Below are positions 43,578 through 52,333 of a DNA stretch of 64,000 bases, piece by piece. A program made the position numbers and the translations under genes. Below the pieces are notes generated by a model, which searched no databases, had not been told where the DNA came from, and saw nothing but the letters and a program-made list of their open reading frames with translations. The stretch is from Catellatospora vulcania (GTDB lineage Bacteria; Actinomycetota; Actinomycetes; Mycobacteriales; Micromonosporaceae): contig NZ_WARX01000001.1 of assembly GCF_009720385.1 (NCBI RefSeq), positions 1,054,001 through 1,118,000 on the forward strand, written 5' to 3'. The stretch's first letter is position 1, and every line of letters starts with the position of its first letter.

Positions 43578-44638
43578 CCGCTGTCGACCCGGCCGCGCCG
43601 ACCGGGCGCGCCGCCAAGGGCGTGCCCGTGGCGCGGCGGGGCAGGCGGCGCGGCGAGACCACGGTCGCGGTCGTCGCGCGGCTGGCCGGGGTGTCCGCGC
43701 CCACGGTGTCCAAAGTGCTCAACGGGCACCCCGGCGTCGCCGCCGAGACCCGCGAGCGGGTCGAGCAGGTGCTGCGGGAGCAGAACTACCGCCGCCCCGA
43801 CGCGGTCACCCAGGCGCCGATGCTGGAGGTCGCGTTCCAGGCGCTGGAGAGCCACCTCGCCATCGAGATCATGCGCGGGGTGGCGCAGGTCGCGGGCGCG
43901 CGGCAGCTCGCCGTCGGCTTCACCGAGACGGCGTCGGCCCCCGGCTGGCTCGACCAGGTGCTACGGCGGCGTCCGGTCGCGGTCATCGCCGTGTACGGCG
44001 CGGCCATGCGCCGTGAGCACGCCCGGCTGGCGGCCAGCGGCATCCCGCTGGTGGCGCTCGACCCGACGGGCGAGCCGGTGCACAGCGTGCCCTCGGTCGG
44101 CGCGGCGAACTGGAACGGCGGCCTGACCGCCACCCGCCACCTGCTGGAATTGGGCCACCGTCGGATCGCGATGATCGGCGGGCCGCCCGGCTTCCTGGCC
44201 GCGCGGGCCCGCCTCGACGGCTTCCGGGCCGCGATGGACGCCGCCGGGGCGCCCGTCGAGGCGTCGCTGCTGCGTTCCGGCACGCTGTCCTACGAGGACG
44301 GCCTGCGCCACGGGCGGGACCTGCTCGCCCTGTCCGCGCCGCCGACGGCCGTGTTCTGCTGCAACGACCTGCTGGCCCTCGGCGTGTACGAGGCGGCCCG
44401 CCGGGCCGGCCGCCGGGTGCCCGACGACCTGAGCGTCGTCGGCTTCGACGACCTGGAGTTCGCCCGCTGGAGCGGGCCCGCGCTGACCACGGTCCGCCAG
44501 CCGCTGGCCGAGATGGGCGCGGCCGCCGCGGAGCTGGCCCTCACCCTGGCCGCCGGGGACGTCCCGCCGCGGCTGCGCGTCGAGCTGGCCACCGACCTCG
44601 TCCTGCGCGCGAGCACCGCGTCGCCGTTCGCTGCCTGA
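43574..44638 (+). CDS. LacI family transcriptional regulator
   Basis: A 354-residue repressor. After a basic 28-residue N-tail comes the LacI HTH (TTVAVVARLAGVSAPTVSKV, hinge region LREQNYRRPD), then a periplasmic-binding-protein-like effector domain (LGHRRIAMIGGPPGFLAARA, VPDDLSVVGFDDLEFARW, LTTVRQPLAEMGAAAAELAL). It starts with GTG at 43574 inside the EcsC stop, so it is translated with that operon. The CBM2 esterase gene starts 132 bp downstream behind two palindromes, one of them of LacI type (GAAACGTTTC), so this protein is the likely repressor of that gene, responding to a hemicellulose-derived sugar. Confidence 0.9.
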   Translation: MTAVDPAAPTGRAAKGVPVARRGRRRGETTVAVVARLAGVSAPTVSKVLNGHPGVAAETRERVEQVLREQNYRRPDAVTQAPMLEVAFQALESHLAIEIMRGVAQVAGARQLAVGFTETASAPGWLDQVLRRRPVAVIAVYGAAMRREHARLAASGIPLVALDPTGEPVHSVPSVGAANWNGGLTATRHLLELGHRRIAMIGGPPGFLAARARLDGFRAAMDAAGAPVEASLLRSGTLSYEDGLRHGRDLLALSAPPTAVFCCNDLLALGVYEAARRAGRRVPDDLSVVGFDDLEFARWSGPALTTVRQPLAEMGAAAAELALTLAAGDVPPRLRVELATDLVLRASTASPFAA

Positions 44639-44668
44639 CGGCCCGAAAGTACCGGTCCCCGGCTTGCC

Positions 44669-44698
44669 TTGACCCTGCTTCGTATCGACGTCTATGGT
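44669..44698 (+). promoter_or_regulatory. Sigma-70 promoter of the CBM2 esterase gene
   Basis: TTGACC (44669-44674), an 18-bp spacer and TATGGT (44693-44698) predict a start near 44705. That lies inside the adjacent palindrome. Confidence 0.6.
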
Positions 44699-44702
44699 TC
44701 GG

Positions 44703-44736
44703 GCGAATGCATTCGCTTACACATTGGAAACGTTTC
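44703..44736. promoter_or_regulatory. Two operator-like palindromes over the esterase transcription start
   Basis: The 14-bp perfect palindrome GCGAATGCATTCGC (44703-44716) covers the predicted start site. A 10-bp one, GAAACGTTTC (44727-44736), with the central CG of LacI-family sites, lies just downstream. Binding by the LacI protein encoded upstream would block initiation. Confidence 0.6.
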
Positions 44737-44770
44737 TCAGTGGCGCTGCCCCGCCACGGGAGGAGACACC

Positions 44771-46126
44771 ATGCGAAGAGGAATCAGGTCGCTGCTGGCG
44801 GTCGCCGCATCGGCCCTGGCCGTCGTGGCGGGACTGGTGGTAGCCACCCCACCTGCCGCGGCGGCGACGCTCACCGAGGTGACCAGCTTCGGCGCCAACC
44901 CCAGCAACCTGCGCATGCACCTGTACGTGCCCGACAACATCGGCACCCGGCCCGCGGTCGTGGTCGCCGTGCACTACTGCACCGGCACCGGCCCGGCCTT
45001 CTACTCGGGCACGCAGTTCGCGCAGCTCGCCGACCAGTACAAGTTCATCGTGATCTACCCGTCGGCGACGCGCAGCGGCGCATGCTTCGACGTGTCGTCG
45101 CCGGCGTCGCTGACCCACAACGGCGGCAGCGACTCGCTCAGCATCGTCTCGATGGTGCGCTGGGTGGTCAGCAACCGCGGCGGTGACGCCGACCGCGTCT
45201 ACGCCACCGGCGCGTCGTCCGGCGGCATGATGACCAACGTCCTGCTGGGGGCGTACCCGGACGTCTTCAAGGCGGGCTCGTCCTTCATGGGCGTGCCGTT
45301 CGGGTGCTTCGCCACCACCGACGGCTCGATGTGGAACAGCACCTGCGCCAACGGCCAGCTGATCAAGACGGCCCAGCAGTGGGGCGACCAGGTCCGCGCG
45401 GCCTACCCGGGCTATACCGGCCCCCGGCCGCGCATGCAGCTGTTCCACGGCACCGACGACGCGACGCTGCGCTACCCGAACTTCGGCGAGGCGATCAAGC
45501 AGTGGACCAACGTGCACGGCCTGAGCCAGACCCCGACGTACACCGACACCCCGCAGTCCGGATGGACCCGGACCCGCTACGGCGGCTCGGGAGCCAACGT
45601 CGCCGTCGAGGGCGTCAGCCTGGCCGGGGTCGGCCACAACCTGCCGCTGTCCGGCCAGGCGCTGATGGCCATCCAGTTCTTCGGCCTCACCTCCGCGCCG
45701 CCGAGCCCGTCGGCCCCGCCGTCGCCGAGCACGCCCCCGTCGCCGAGCACCCCGCCCTCGCCCAGCACCCCGCCTTCGCCGAGCGTGCCGCCGAGCCCGC
45801 AGCCGCAGGGCGCGTGCCGGGTGGCGTACACGGTCAGCGCCTGGAACACCGGCCTGACCGCGAACATCACCATCACCAACACCGGCACGTCCACGGTCAA
45901 CGGCTGGGCGCTGGCGTTCACCCTGCCCACCGGGCAGGCGATCACCTCCGGCTGGAACGCGACCTACTCGCCCGCCAGCGGCGCGGTGACCGCCCGGAAC
46001 CTGAGCTACAACGGCACCCTCGCGCCCGGCGCGAGCACCACCATCGGGTTCAACGCCAACCACACCGGCAACACCGGCAAACCGCCGTCGTTCACGCTGA
46101 ACGGCAGCACCTGCACCATCGCGTGA
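44771..46126 (+). CDS. Secreted PHB-depolymerase-type esterase with CBM2 (acetylxylan/feruloyl esterase-like)
   Basis: A 451-residue secreted enzyme; ATG 44771 follows GGGAGGAGA. The signal peptide ends at PPAAAATL. The alpha/beta hydrolase domain (33-305) has Ser149 in the elbow GASSGG, Asp229/230 in HGTDDATL and His289 in GVGHN; this family includes acetylxylan and feruloyl esterases that debranch hemicellulose. A Pro/Ser/Thr linker with repeated PPSPST units (about 309-345) joins a CBM2 cellulose-binding domain (348-451: CRVAYTVSAWNTGLTANITI, WALAFTLPTGQAITSGWNA). It probably helps plant-cell-wall breakdown. Control by the upstream LacI protein is likely. Confidence 0.88.
   Translation: MRRGIRSLLAVAASALAVVAGLVVATPPAAAATLTEVTSFGANPSNLRMHLYVPDNIGTRPAVVVAVHYCTGTGPAFYSGTQFAQLADQYKFIVIYPSATRSGACFDVSSPASLTHNGGSDSLSIVSMVRWVVSNRGGDADRVYATGASSGGMMTNVLLGAYPDVFKAGSSFMGVPFGCFATTDGSMWNSTCANGQLIKTAQQWGDQVRAAYPGYTGPRPRMQLFHGTDDATLRYPNFGEAIKQWTNVHGLSQTPTYTDTPQSGWTRTRYGGSGANVAVEGVSLAGVGHNLPLSGQALMAIQFFGLTSAPPSPSAPPSPSTPPSPSTPPSPSTPPSPSVPPSPQPQGACRVAYTVSAWNTGLTANITITNTGTSTVNGWALAFTLPTGQAITSGWNATYSPASGAVTARNLSYNGTLAPGASTTIGFNANHTGNTGKPPSFTLNGSTCTIA
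45707..45795 (+). repeat. Tandem 18-bp repeats encoding the PPSPST linker
   Basis: About four to five diverged 18-bp units of the form CCGCCGTCGCCGAGCACG encode the linker of the esterase. The repeats are within frame. Confidence 0.7.
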
Positions 46127-46143
46127 CCAGGCGATGACCGCAG

Positions 46144-46187
46144 GCTCCGGTCATGCTCTGCGACCGACCGCAGAGCATGACCGGAGC
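46144..46187. terminator. Bidirectional terminator
   Basis: Nineteen-bp perfect arms (46144-46162 and 46169-46187) with a 6-base loop lie between convergent stops at 46126 and 46197. Confidence 0.8.
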
Positions 46188-46196
46188 AGGCGGTCC

Positions 46197-47570
46197 TCAG
46201 GAGGCCCGCGCACCGCCTGGCCGGTCCCGGCCCGGGGAGGGCAGCGGCCGCCGAATGCGGCACGCCCACACCGAGGCGACCGCAGCGAGCATCCACACAC
46301 CGACCAGGATCTCCCGCCACCACCAGGTCCACCAGGGCGTGGCCAGACCGAACGGCCACCCGTGCGGCTCACCGGCCAACGCGCCCGCCGCCCAGATCAG
46401 GCAGCGCGTGTCGAGCTCCGGGTCCGCCGTCACGACACGGCGCGGCCCCGCCGGCTCCAGCAGCACCGTGGACGCGTACCCCTCGCCGGTGTCCGGCAGG
46501 TTCAGCGGCACGGCAGGGACGTCGCCGGCCCAGCTCGCGCCGCACGGCGTCGTCACATGATCCACTGTGGCCGAACCGCGCTCGCCGCCGTCGCTCAGCG
46601 AGAACCGCCGCACCGCGGCCCTGTCTTCGCCGGCGGAGAGATACTCCGAGACCAGCAGCTCGGTGCCGTCCGGGGAGGTCGCCGGAGACCACTGATTCAG
46701 GTGGCCGTCTTGCCGCCAGCCGTCGGCCGGGCGCAGCGTGACCGCGCCTACCGGCGCTCCGGCGAGGTCGGTGGTCGTCGCGGTGACCGCGTAGCCGGGT
46801 GCCGCGGGGTCGTCGCCCGTCGCCTTGACCCACACCAGCCGATCGTCGCCGGCCCAGCCTGCGGGGTGGCCGAGGTCATTGCGCGGCGCGAATCGCACCG
46901 ACCCGTCCATGCCCAGGATCGCCGCCCCCGGCGTCACCGGCGGCAGACTTGCATGCAGCAGCAGATGCGCACCGTCCGGGGACCAGAAGTTCGGGGACTG
47001 GCCGGCCACCAGGTACGCCGAGGGCCGTCCGATCGTCGCGTCGCCGATCGAAGGAAACGACGTGGTCCGGCCCGTGGCGAGGTCACGGATGACATACGGG
47101 CCGTCCTGGTCGGTGAGGTAGCCCAGCCGGCGTCCGTCCGGCGACAGCGCGGGCCAGTCGCCGGTGCCGCCGAAGTGCGGGGCCAGCCGCCACAGGTGCC
47201 CGTGCTCGGAGAACACGTGCCAGCCATCCGTCTCGCTCTCCTGGTCGACGATCTCCACCAACCCGGCGACCGGGCCCGGCCGCTCGGGCAGCTCACCGAT
47301 CCACCACTGGTGCCCGATGCGCTGCGGATACCCGGTGACGCCGGCCTCGCCACCTGCCGGGGTCAGCGCCCGCGGTCCGCCCGCCCATGGCAGCACCGTC
47401 ATCGCCAGCACCGCCAACGCGGTCACCGCCAGGCTCGACGTGGTGAGCAGGCGGCGGGTGCGGCGGCGGCGCCCGGCCCGCCACGCGGTGCGGCCCAGGT
47501 CGTCGCGGACCACGAACGGGGCGACCTCGGCCGTCAGATCGTCGAACGCGTCACTCAGCCTGCTGGTCAT
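46197..47570 (-). CDS. Membrane protein with TolB-like beta-propeller, partner of SigE-type sigma factor
   Basis: A 457-residue protein. A cytosolic N-region of about 42 residues (LSDAFDDLTAEVAPFV) is followed by a membrane helix (LLTTSSLAVTALAVLAMTVL), then an extracytoplasmic beta-propeller with repeated units such as WPALSPDGRRLGYLTD, FWSPDGAHLLLH and WSPATSPDGTELLV, and a C-terminal helix (LVGVWMLAAVASVWAC) with a basic tail. Its ATG overlaps the sigma-factor stop by 4 bp and has GGAGG upstream. Such genes coupled to SigE-family factors are often anti-sigma-like, but I see no ZAS zinc motif, so an anti-sigma role is only inferred. Confidence 0.72.
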   Translation of the reverse strand: MTSRLSDAFDDLTAEVAPFVVRDDLGRTAWRAGRRRRTRRLLTTSSLAVTALAVLAMTVLPWAGGPRALTPAGGEAGVTGYPQRIGHQWWIGELPERPGPVAGLVEIVDQESETDGWHVFSEHGHLWRLAPHFGGTGDWPALSPDGRRLGYLTDQDGPYVIRDLATGRTTSFPSIGDATIGRPSAYLVAGQSPNFWSPDGAHLLLHASLPPVTPGAAILGMDGSVRFAPRNDLGHPAGWAGDDRLVWVKATGDDPAAPGYAVTATTTDLAGAPVGAVTLRPADGWRQDGHLNQWSPATSPDGTELLVSEYLSAGEDRAAVRRFSLSDGGERGSATVDHVTTPCGASWAGDVPAVPLNLPDTGEGYASTVLLEPAGPRRVVTADPELDTRCLIWAAGALAGEPHGWPFGLATPWWTWWWREILVGVWMLAAVASVWACRIRRPLPSPGRDRPGGARAS

Positions 47571-48094
47571 CGTGCCTCCACCGGGGTGCCGGGGCCGAAC
47601 GTGTCGGCGAGTTCGGGGGCGAGCTGCCGCAGGCGCTCCAGCGCGTGCCGGGTCTGCGACTTGACGGTGCTCACCGAGCAGTTCAGCGCCTCGGCGGTCT
47701 GCACCTCGGTGAGGTCCTCGTAGAAGCGGAGCACCAGCACCGCGCGCTGGCGCGGGGTCAGCCGGGCGAGCGCGTCGCGCAGCACCAGCCGACGGGTCAC
47801 CGCCTCCGCGTCGTCGGGATGGCAGCGCAGCTCGGGCCGCTGCTGCGCGGCCGCCTCGTGCAGGGCCTGCCGGCGCCGGCGGCTGCGCCAGCCGTCGACC
47901 GCACGGGTGTACAGCATGCGCCGCACGTAGGGCTCCGGGTCGCCGCCGCGGACCACCGTCCGCCATCGTTCCGCGACCCGCGACAGGGTGTCCTGCAGCA
48001 GCTCCTCGGCCTGATGCCGGTCGCCGGTGAGCAGGTACGCCGTACGCGCGAGCGCGTTCGACCGCCCCCGCACGAAGTCCTCGAAGTCCTCCAC
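47567..48094 (-). CDS. SigE family ECF-type RNA polymerase sigma factor
   Basis: A 175-residue sigma factor. Region 2 reads FEDFVRGRSNALARTAYLLT, then HQAEELLQDTLSRVAERW; region 4 reads LARLTPRQRAVLVLRFYEDL and VQTAEALNCSVSTVKSQTRH. This matches the SigE subfamily (ECF41-like size but without the SnoaL tail). GTG 48094 is chosen because GAGGAGG is 5 bases upstream; further upstream the frame is not conserved-like. It is translationally coupled to the beta-propeller membrane protein. It is divergent from cutA. Confidence 0.88.
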   Translation of the reverse strand: MEDFEDFVRGRSNALARTAYLLTGDRHQAEELLQDTLSRVAERWRTVVRGGDPEPYVRRMLYTRAVDGWRSRRRRQALHEAAAQQRPELRCHPDDAEAVTRRLVLRDALARLTPRQRAVLVLRFYEDLTEVQTAEALNCSVSTVKSQTRHALERLRQLAPELADTFGPGTPVEAR

Positions 48095-48243
48095 CCATGC
48101 CTCCTCGACGGGTACACGTCTGTCACCGCCGCGGCGGGTGGAACCCGTCGCCAAGCCGGGCTGAGCATTATGCGGTGCCGCGTCGTGGCTGCCCACAGGG
48201 TGGGCGCTAACGTGACCGGTACGCGGCGATGACGGAGGTGGAG

Positions 48244-48570
48244 ATGGGCGACGCGGAGTTCGTCCAGGTCGTCACGACTCTGGACGACCGGGACGCGGCG
48301 CTGGCGCTGGCCCGTTCGGCGGTCGAGGCACGGGTCGCGGCCTGCGCGCAGCTCGGCGGCCCGATCCGCAGCGTGTACCGCTGGCAGGGCGCGATCGAGG
48401 AGTCCGACGAGTACCCGCTCGTCTTCAAGACCACGGCGGCCGGCTACCCGGCGCTGGAGCGGCACATCCTCGACCGGCACCCGTACCAGACGCCCGAGAT
48501 CGTCTGCACGCCCGTCGTCGCGGGCAACCCCGACTACCTCGACTGGGTCGCCGCCGAAACCGGCCGGTGA
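48244..48570 (+). CDS. cutA: CutA divalent-cation tolerance protein
   Basis: A 108-residue PII-like trimeric protein. It starts FVQVVTTLDDRDAALALARS, then AACAQLGGPIRSVYRWQGAI, and ends in CTPVVAGNPDYLDWVAAETG, all CutA1 features, including the Cys in AAACAQ and the acidic EEYPLVFKT-like strand (here ESDEYPLVFKT). CutA1 binds copper and affects metal tolerance in E. coli; its role elsewhere is unclear. ATG 48244 has GGAGG upstream and gives the usual length; ATG 48229 adds five residues. Confidence 0.9.
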   Translation: MGDAEFVQVVTTLDDRDAALALARSAVEARVAACAQLGGPIRSVYRWQGAIEESDEYPLVFKTTAAGYPALERHILDRHPYQTPEIVCTPVVAGNPDYLDWVAAETGR

Positions 48571-48696
48571 CGGCAGCGGCGGCGCGAACTCCTGGCACGT
48601 CTGCCGGTCGGGGTGTCTACATTCCAGCGGCCGGGTCCTGGCCGGCGTGACCGGAAAACCGACTCTCCAGGATTTTTCGCCGATAGGCTCTGAGCT

Positions 48697-50247
48697 GTGC
48701 GTATGGGTGGCGAAGGTGACGGTTACACGCCGGACCCGCGCCGCTGGCGTGCACTGAGTGTGTGCCTGGTGGGCGGGTTCATGGCGCTGCTCGACGTCAG
48801 CATCGTCAACGTCGCGCTGCCGTCGATCCGCGAGGGCCTGCACGCCTCCGACAGCGCCCTGCAGTGGGTCGTCTCCGGATACGCCCTGGCCTTCGGTCTG
48901 CTGCTGGTGCCCGCCGGCCGGTTCGGCGACATGAAAGGGCGGCGCAACGCGTTCGTCGCCGGTGTCGCGCTGTTCACCATGGCCAGCGCCGCGGCCGGGC
49001 TGGCGCAGGGCGCGCTGTGGCTGGTCGTCGCGCGCATCGTGCAGGGCGCGGCGGGCGGAATCATCAACCCGCAGATCAGCGGGCTCATCCAGCAGCTGTT
49101 CCGGGGCGCGGAGCGGGGCCGCGCGTTCGGCATGCTCGGCGCGACCGTCGGCATCTCCACCGCCATCGGCCCGCTGCTCGGCGGCCTGCTGATCCAGGCC
49201 GCCGGGACGGCCGAGGGCTGGCGCTGGGTGTTCTACGTCAACGTGCCGGTCGGCGCGCTGGCGATCGGGCTGGCGTACCGCTTCATTCCGAAGTTCTGCG
49301 ACGACCAGCGGCGCAAGGAGAGCTTCGACCCGGTCGGGGTGGTGCTGCTGGCCGCCGGCGTGGTGCTGGTGCTGCTGCCGCTGATCCAGGAAGAGGTATG
49401 GGTCGGGCAGGGCAAGTGGCTGCTGCTCGCCGCCGGGGTGGCGGTGCTGGCCGGCTTCGTCGTCTGGGAGCGCCGGTACGCCCGGCACGGGCATCCGATG
49501 GTCGACCTGAGCCTGTTCCGCCGCCGCTCGTACGCCCTCGGCGCGCTGCTGGGGCTGGCCTACTTCGCCGGGTTCACCGCGATCTTCTTCATCTTCACCC
49601 TCTACCTGCAGCAGGGCCTGCACTACACGGCGCTGCAGGCGGGTGTCGCGACGGTGCCGTTCGCGCTCGGCTCGGCGGTCTCGGCCAGCCTCGGCGGGCG
49701 GGTGGTGACCCGGGTCGGCCGCGCCCTGATCGCGATCGGACTCGGGCTGGTGCTGATCGGCCTGGTCGGCGTCGAGATCGCGGTCGAGCTGGTGCCGGGC
49801 CGCCACGACGGCTGGGCGACGGCGCTGCCGCTGCTCATCGCGGGTATCGGCAGCGGCCTGGTCATCGCGCCGAACCAGACGCTGACCCTGGCCGAGGTGC
49901 CCGTCGCGGGCGCGGGCAGCGCCGGGGGAGTGCTGCAGACAGGCCAGCGCATCGGCGCGGCGGTGGGCATCGCCGTCGTCGGCGCGGTCTTCTTCGCCAC
50001 GGTCGCGGGGACCGGCGGCGACTTCGCGCTCGCGTTCCGCCACGGCCTGTGGGTGACCATCGGCTTCGTCGTGGTCTCGCTGGTCATCGCGCTGCTCGAC
50101 GTGTACGCGAGCCGCCGTGCCGCGTTCGGCCGCCATGCGGCCCCCGAGGGTCCGCCCCATGTCGCCGCTGCCGAACGCCCGCACCCGTCGCCCGACCAGT
50201 CCCCGCAGACCCGTGCGGTCACCGGCCAGGCGTTCTTCGACGCCTGA
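48697..50247 (+). CDS. MFS drug exporter, DHA2 (EmrB/QacA) family
   Basis: A 516-residue 14-TM transporter. Helix 1 motif FMALLDVSIVNVALPSIREG, the antiporter motif A equivalent GRFGDMKGRRNAFV and the helix-5 motif GATVGISTAIGPLLGGLL identify DHA2. A proton-coupled efflux of hydrophobic drugs is typical. GTG 48697 has no SD but sits 7 bases after TAGGCT, so it is probably leaderless. The 30-residue C-terminal tail is Pro/His-rich. Confidence 0.87.
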   Translation: MRMGGEGDGYTPDPRRWRALSVCLVGGFMALLDVSIVNVALPSIREGLHASDSALQWVVSGYALAFGLLLVPAGRFGDMKGRRNAFVAGVALFTMASAAAGLAQGALWLVVARIVQGAAGGIINPQISGLIQQLFRGAERGRAFGMLGATVGISTAIGPLLGGLLIQAAGTAEGWRWVFYVNVPVGALAIGLAYRFIPKFCDDQRRKESFDPVGVVLLAAGVVLVLLPLIQEEVWVGQGKWLLLAAGVAVLAGFVVWERRYARHGHPMVDLSLFRRRSYALGALLGLAYFAGFTAIFFIFTLYLQQGLHYTALQAGVATVPFALGSAVSASLGGRVVTRVGRALIAIGLGLVLIGLVGVEIAVELVPGRHDGWATALPLLIAGIGSGLVIAPNQTLTLAEVPVAGAGSAGGVLQTGQRIGAAVGIAVVGAVFFATVAGTGGDFALAFRHGLWVTIGFVVVSLVIALLDVYASRRAAFGRHAAPEGPPHVAAAERPHPSPDQSPQTRAVTGQAFFDA

Positions 50248-50357
50248 CCGGCGCTTGATCGCCAGCGCGCAGGCTGACATCTCGGCAGGCGCCGGCGCTC
50301 CGCGGAGCGCGGTAAAACCCGGTGCCGGGCTGTCCGCCGCTGTGGCAGCGTGGCGGC

Positions 50358-51089
50358 GTGCCCGTCGACCAACTGCTGACCGTGCTCGCCGCATCCCTTG
50401 CGGCGTACGCGCTGGCAGTGCTGTCGGCGGTGGCCGGGTTCGGCGGCGGGGTGCTGCTGCTGCCGGTGTTCACCGCCCTGTTCGGACTTCGGGTGGCGGT
50501 GCCGATGCTGACGCTGACGCAGCTGTCCAGCAACGCATCACGGGTCTGGCTCAACCGGGGCGAGCTGCGGTGGCGGCTGATCGGCTGGTTCGCGCTCGGC
50601 GCGGTTCCCTGCGCGGTCGCGGGTGGCCTGCTGCTGGCGCACGCGCCGCTCGGACCGCTGAAGCGGCTGCTCGGCGTGTTCCTGATCGGGGTGGTGGTGT
50701 GGCGGCGGTTCAACCCGCATCCGCGCAGGCCCGCCGATCCGGCCTTCGCCGCCGTCGGCGCGGCCTCGGGCCTGGGCTCGGCGCTGCTGGGTTCGGTCGG
50801 GCCGCTGACGGCGCCGTTCTTCCTCGCCTACGGGCTGACCCGCGCCGCGTACATCGGCACGGAAGCCGCCAGCGCGCTGACCATGCATCTGGCCAAGCTC
50901 GGCGCATACGGACTCGGTGACCTGCTCACCGCCGACATCCTGGTCTACGGGCTGGCGCTGACCCCGGCGACCCTGGCCGGGGCCTGGACCGGCCGGAAAC
51001 TGCTCACGCGGGTCGGCGACCGGTTCTTCGTCCGGCTCATCGAGGCCGGGCTGCTCGTCTCCGGCGTGCTGTTCCTGGCCGGCTTCTGA
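50358..51089 (+). CDS. TauE/SafE family sulfite/organosulfur exporter
   Basis: A 243-residue membrane protein with about 7-8 hydrophobic segments and the two repeated TauE units: AVAGFGGGVLLLPVFTAL in the first and AASGLGSALLGSVGPLTAPF in the second. TauE/SafE proteins export sulfite, sulfoacetate or related anions. GTG 50358 starts just before the first helix. It is on the same strand as the DHA2 gene but 110 bp away. Confidence 0.85.
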   Translation: MPVDQLLTVLAASLAAYALAVLSAVAGFGGGVLLLPVFTALFGLRVAVPMLTLTQLSSNASRVWLNRGELRWRLIGWFALGAVPCAVAGGLLLAHAPLGPLKRLLGVFLIGVVVWRRFNPHPRRPADPAFAAVGAASGLGSALLGSVGPLTAPFFLAYGLTRAAYIGTEAASALTMHLAKLGAYGLGDLLTADILVYGLALTPATLAGAWTGRKLLTRVGDRFFVRLIEAGLLVSGVLFLAGF

Positions 51090-51123
51090 CCGGCGCGGTC
51101 GGCGGCACGCGGCGCGGTGATGT

Positions 51124-52305
51124 TCAGAAGTCGCCGAAGTCGCCGAAGCCGGAGTCGAAACCGCCCGAGTCGTAGCCGCCGGGGTCATAGCCGCCTGCCT
51201 CGTAGCCGCCGCCGGAGTCCGGCCCGCCCTGGCCCTGGTCGTAGCCGGTGTCGGCGTAGGTGTCGGCCGTGCCCGCGTCCTGGGCGTCCGTCGCGGCGGG
51301 GTCCTGGCCGTCGCCGGCGGCGGCGTCGGCGGCGACGTCCGGGGTCATCGCATCGTGGATCATGTCGCCGACGATCATGCCGCCGAGGAAGCCCAGCGCG
51401 GCGCCGCCCAGCCCGGCTCCGATCATCGTGCCGGCGCCGCGGTAGCCGCCGTAGCGGTAGCCGCCGGACCCCTGGCCCGGGTAGGCGTAGGGCTTGCGGG
51501 GCTGACCGGGCGCGCCCGGCCCGGCCTGCACCGGCGGTCGCATGAACGATCCGGGGTCCTGGTCGGGCAGCGCCGCGACCCGGTCCAGGGCGCGGCGCAC
51601 CCAGCCGTCGACCAGCTCGATCCACTGCGCCGGCTGCGCGATCAGCTGCCGGAACTCCGGCTCGGTCACCCGGTGCACCTCGCCGGGGCCGGGCCGTCCG
51701 GCGAGTTCGGCGACCACAGTGAGCCCCTGCGGGTCGGCGGCGAAGGTGAACGCCAGCTGCGGGATGTGCGGGCCGACGGGCTGGCCCTGCGGGACGGGGG
51801 CGTAGAACGTGATCGCCTGGGTCGTCGGCGAGCCGGGGCGCAGCTCGCTGCGTACGAAGCGGCAGCCGATGGTGCCCAGCGCGTCGAGCACGGCCTGCTG
51901 GATCTCGGTCGGTTCCATGCCCAGCGGGTCGAAGTCGGTCTTCGCCGAGCCCTGGGCGACGGTGACCTCGGTGCGCACGCCGACGGCGACCCCGGGCATC
52001 GGGTGCCCGTAGACCAGCGTGACGGGCGCGGCGTACGGAGTGGCCAGGTGGAACCCGACCGCGTGGCCGGTGCCGCCGGTCAGTGGCAGCCGGTCGGCTA
52101 CGGGATAGCGGGCCAGCTCGAGCTGCGTGCCGCCGGAGTTCGCGACCAGCAGCAACTGCACCGAGGTGATCTCGACATCACCCTTGGCATGCAGCCTGAC
52201 CTGCCCGGAGAACGCGCCGCCCGGCCGGGTCGCCGGCGTGGACAGCACCGTGTCCACGTCCACTCCGCCGAACCCCAGGCTGTTCAGAATGCGCCGCAGG
52301 ACCAT
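51124..52305 (-). CDS. Spo0M/SpoOM-like sporulation protein with low-complexity tail
   Basis: A 393-residue protein. Residues 1-240 match the arrestin-like Spo0M family: LRRILNSLGFGGVDVDTVLS, PGGAFSGQVRLHAKGDVEIT and GHAVGFHLATPYAAPVTLVY. A membrane-like Gly/Ala segment near 300-325 (AGTMIGAGLGGAALGFLGGM) follows, then an acidic tail of repeated Gly-Gly-Tyr/Phe-Asp motifs (GGYDPGGYDSGGFDSGF) ending GDFGDF. Spo0M affects sporulation in Bacillus and Streptomyces. ATG 52305 is directly preceded by GGAGGT with almost no spacer, which is unusual. A 79-bp repeat element lies 29 bp upstream. Confidence 0.8.
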   Translation of the reverse strand: MVLRRILNSLGFGGVDVDTVLSTPATRPGGAFSGQVRLHAKGDVEITSVQLLLVANSGGTQLELARYPVADRLPLTGGTGHAVGFHLATPYAAPVTLVYGHPMPGVAVGVRTEVTVAQGSAKTDFDPLGMEPTEIQQAVLDALGTIGCRFVRSELRPGSPTTQAITFYAPVPQGQPVGPHIPQLAFTFAADPQGLTVVAELAGRPGPGEVHRVTEPEFRQLIAQPAQWIELVDGWVRRALDRVAALPDQDPGSFMRPPVQAGPGAPGQPRKPYAYPGQGSGGYRYGGYRGAGTMIGAGLGGAALGFLGGMIVGDMIHDAMTPDVAADAAAGDGQDPAATDAQDAGTADTYADTGYDQGQGGPDSGGGYEAGGYDPGGYDSGGFDSGFGDFGDF

Positions 52306-52333
52306 ACCTCCATCATGCCGCCGCAGCGCCCCC

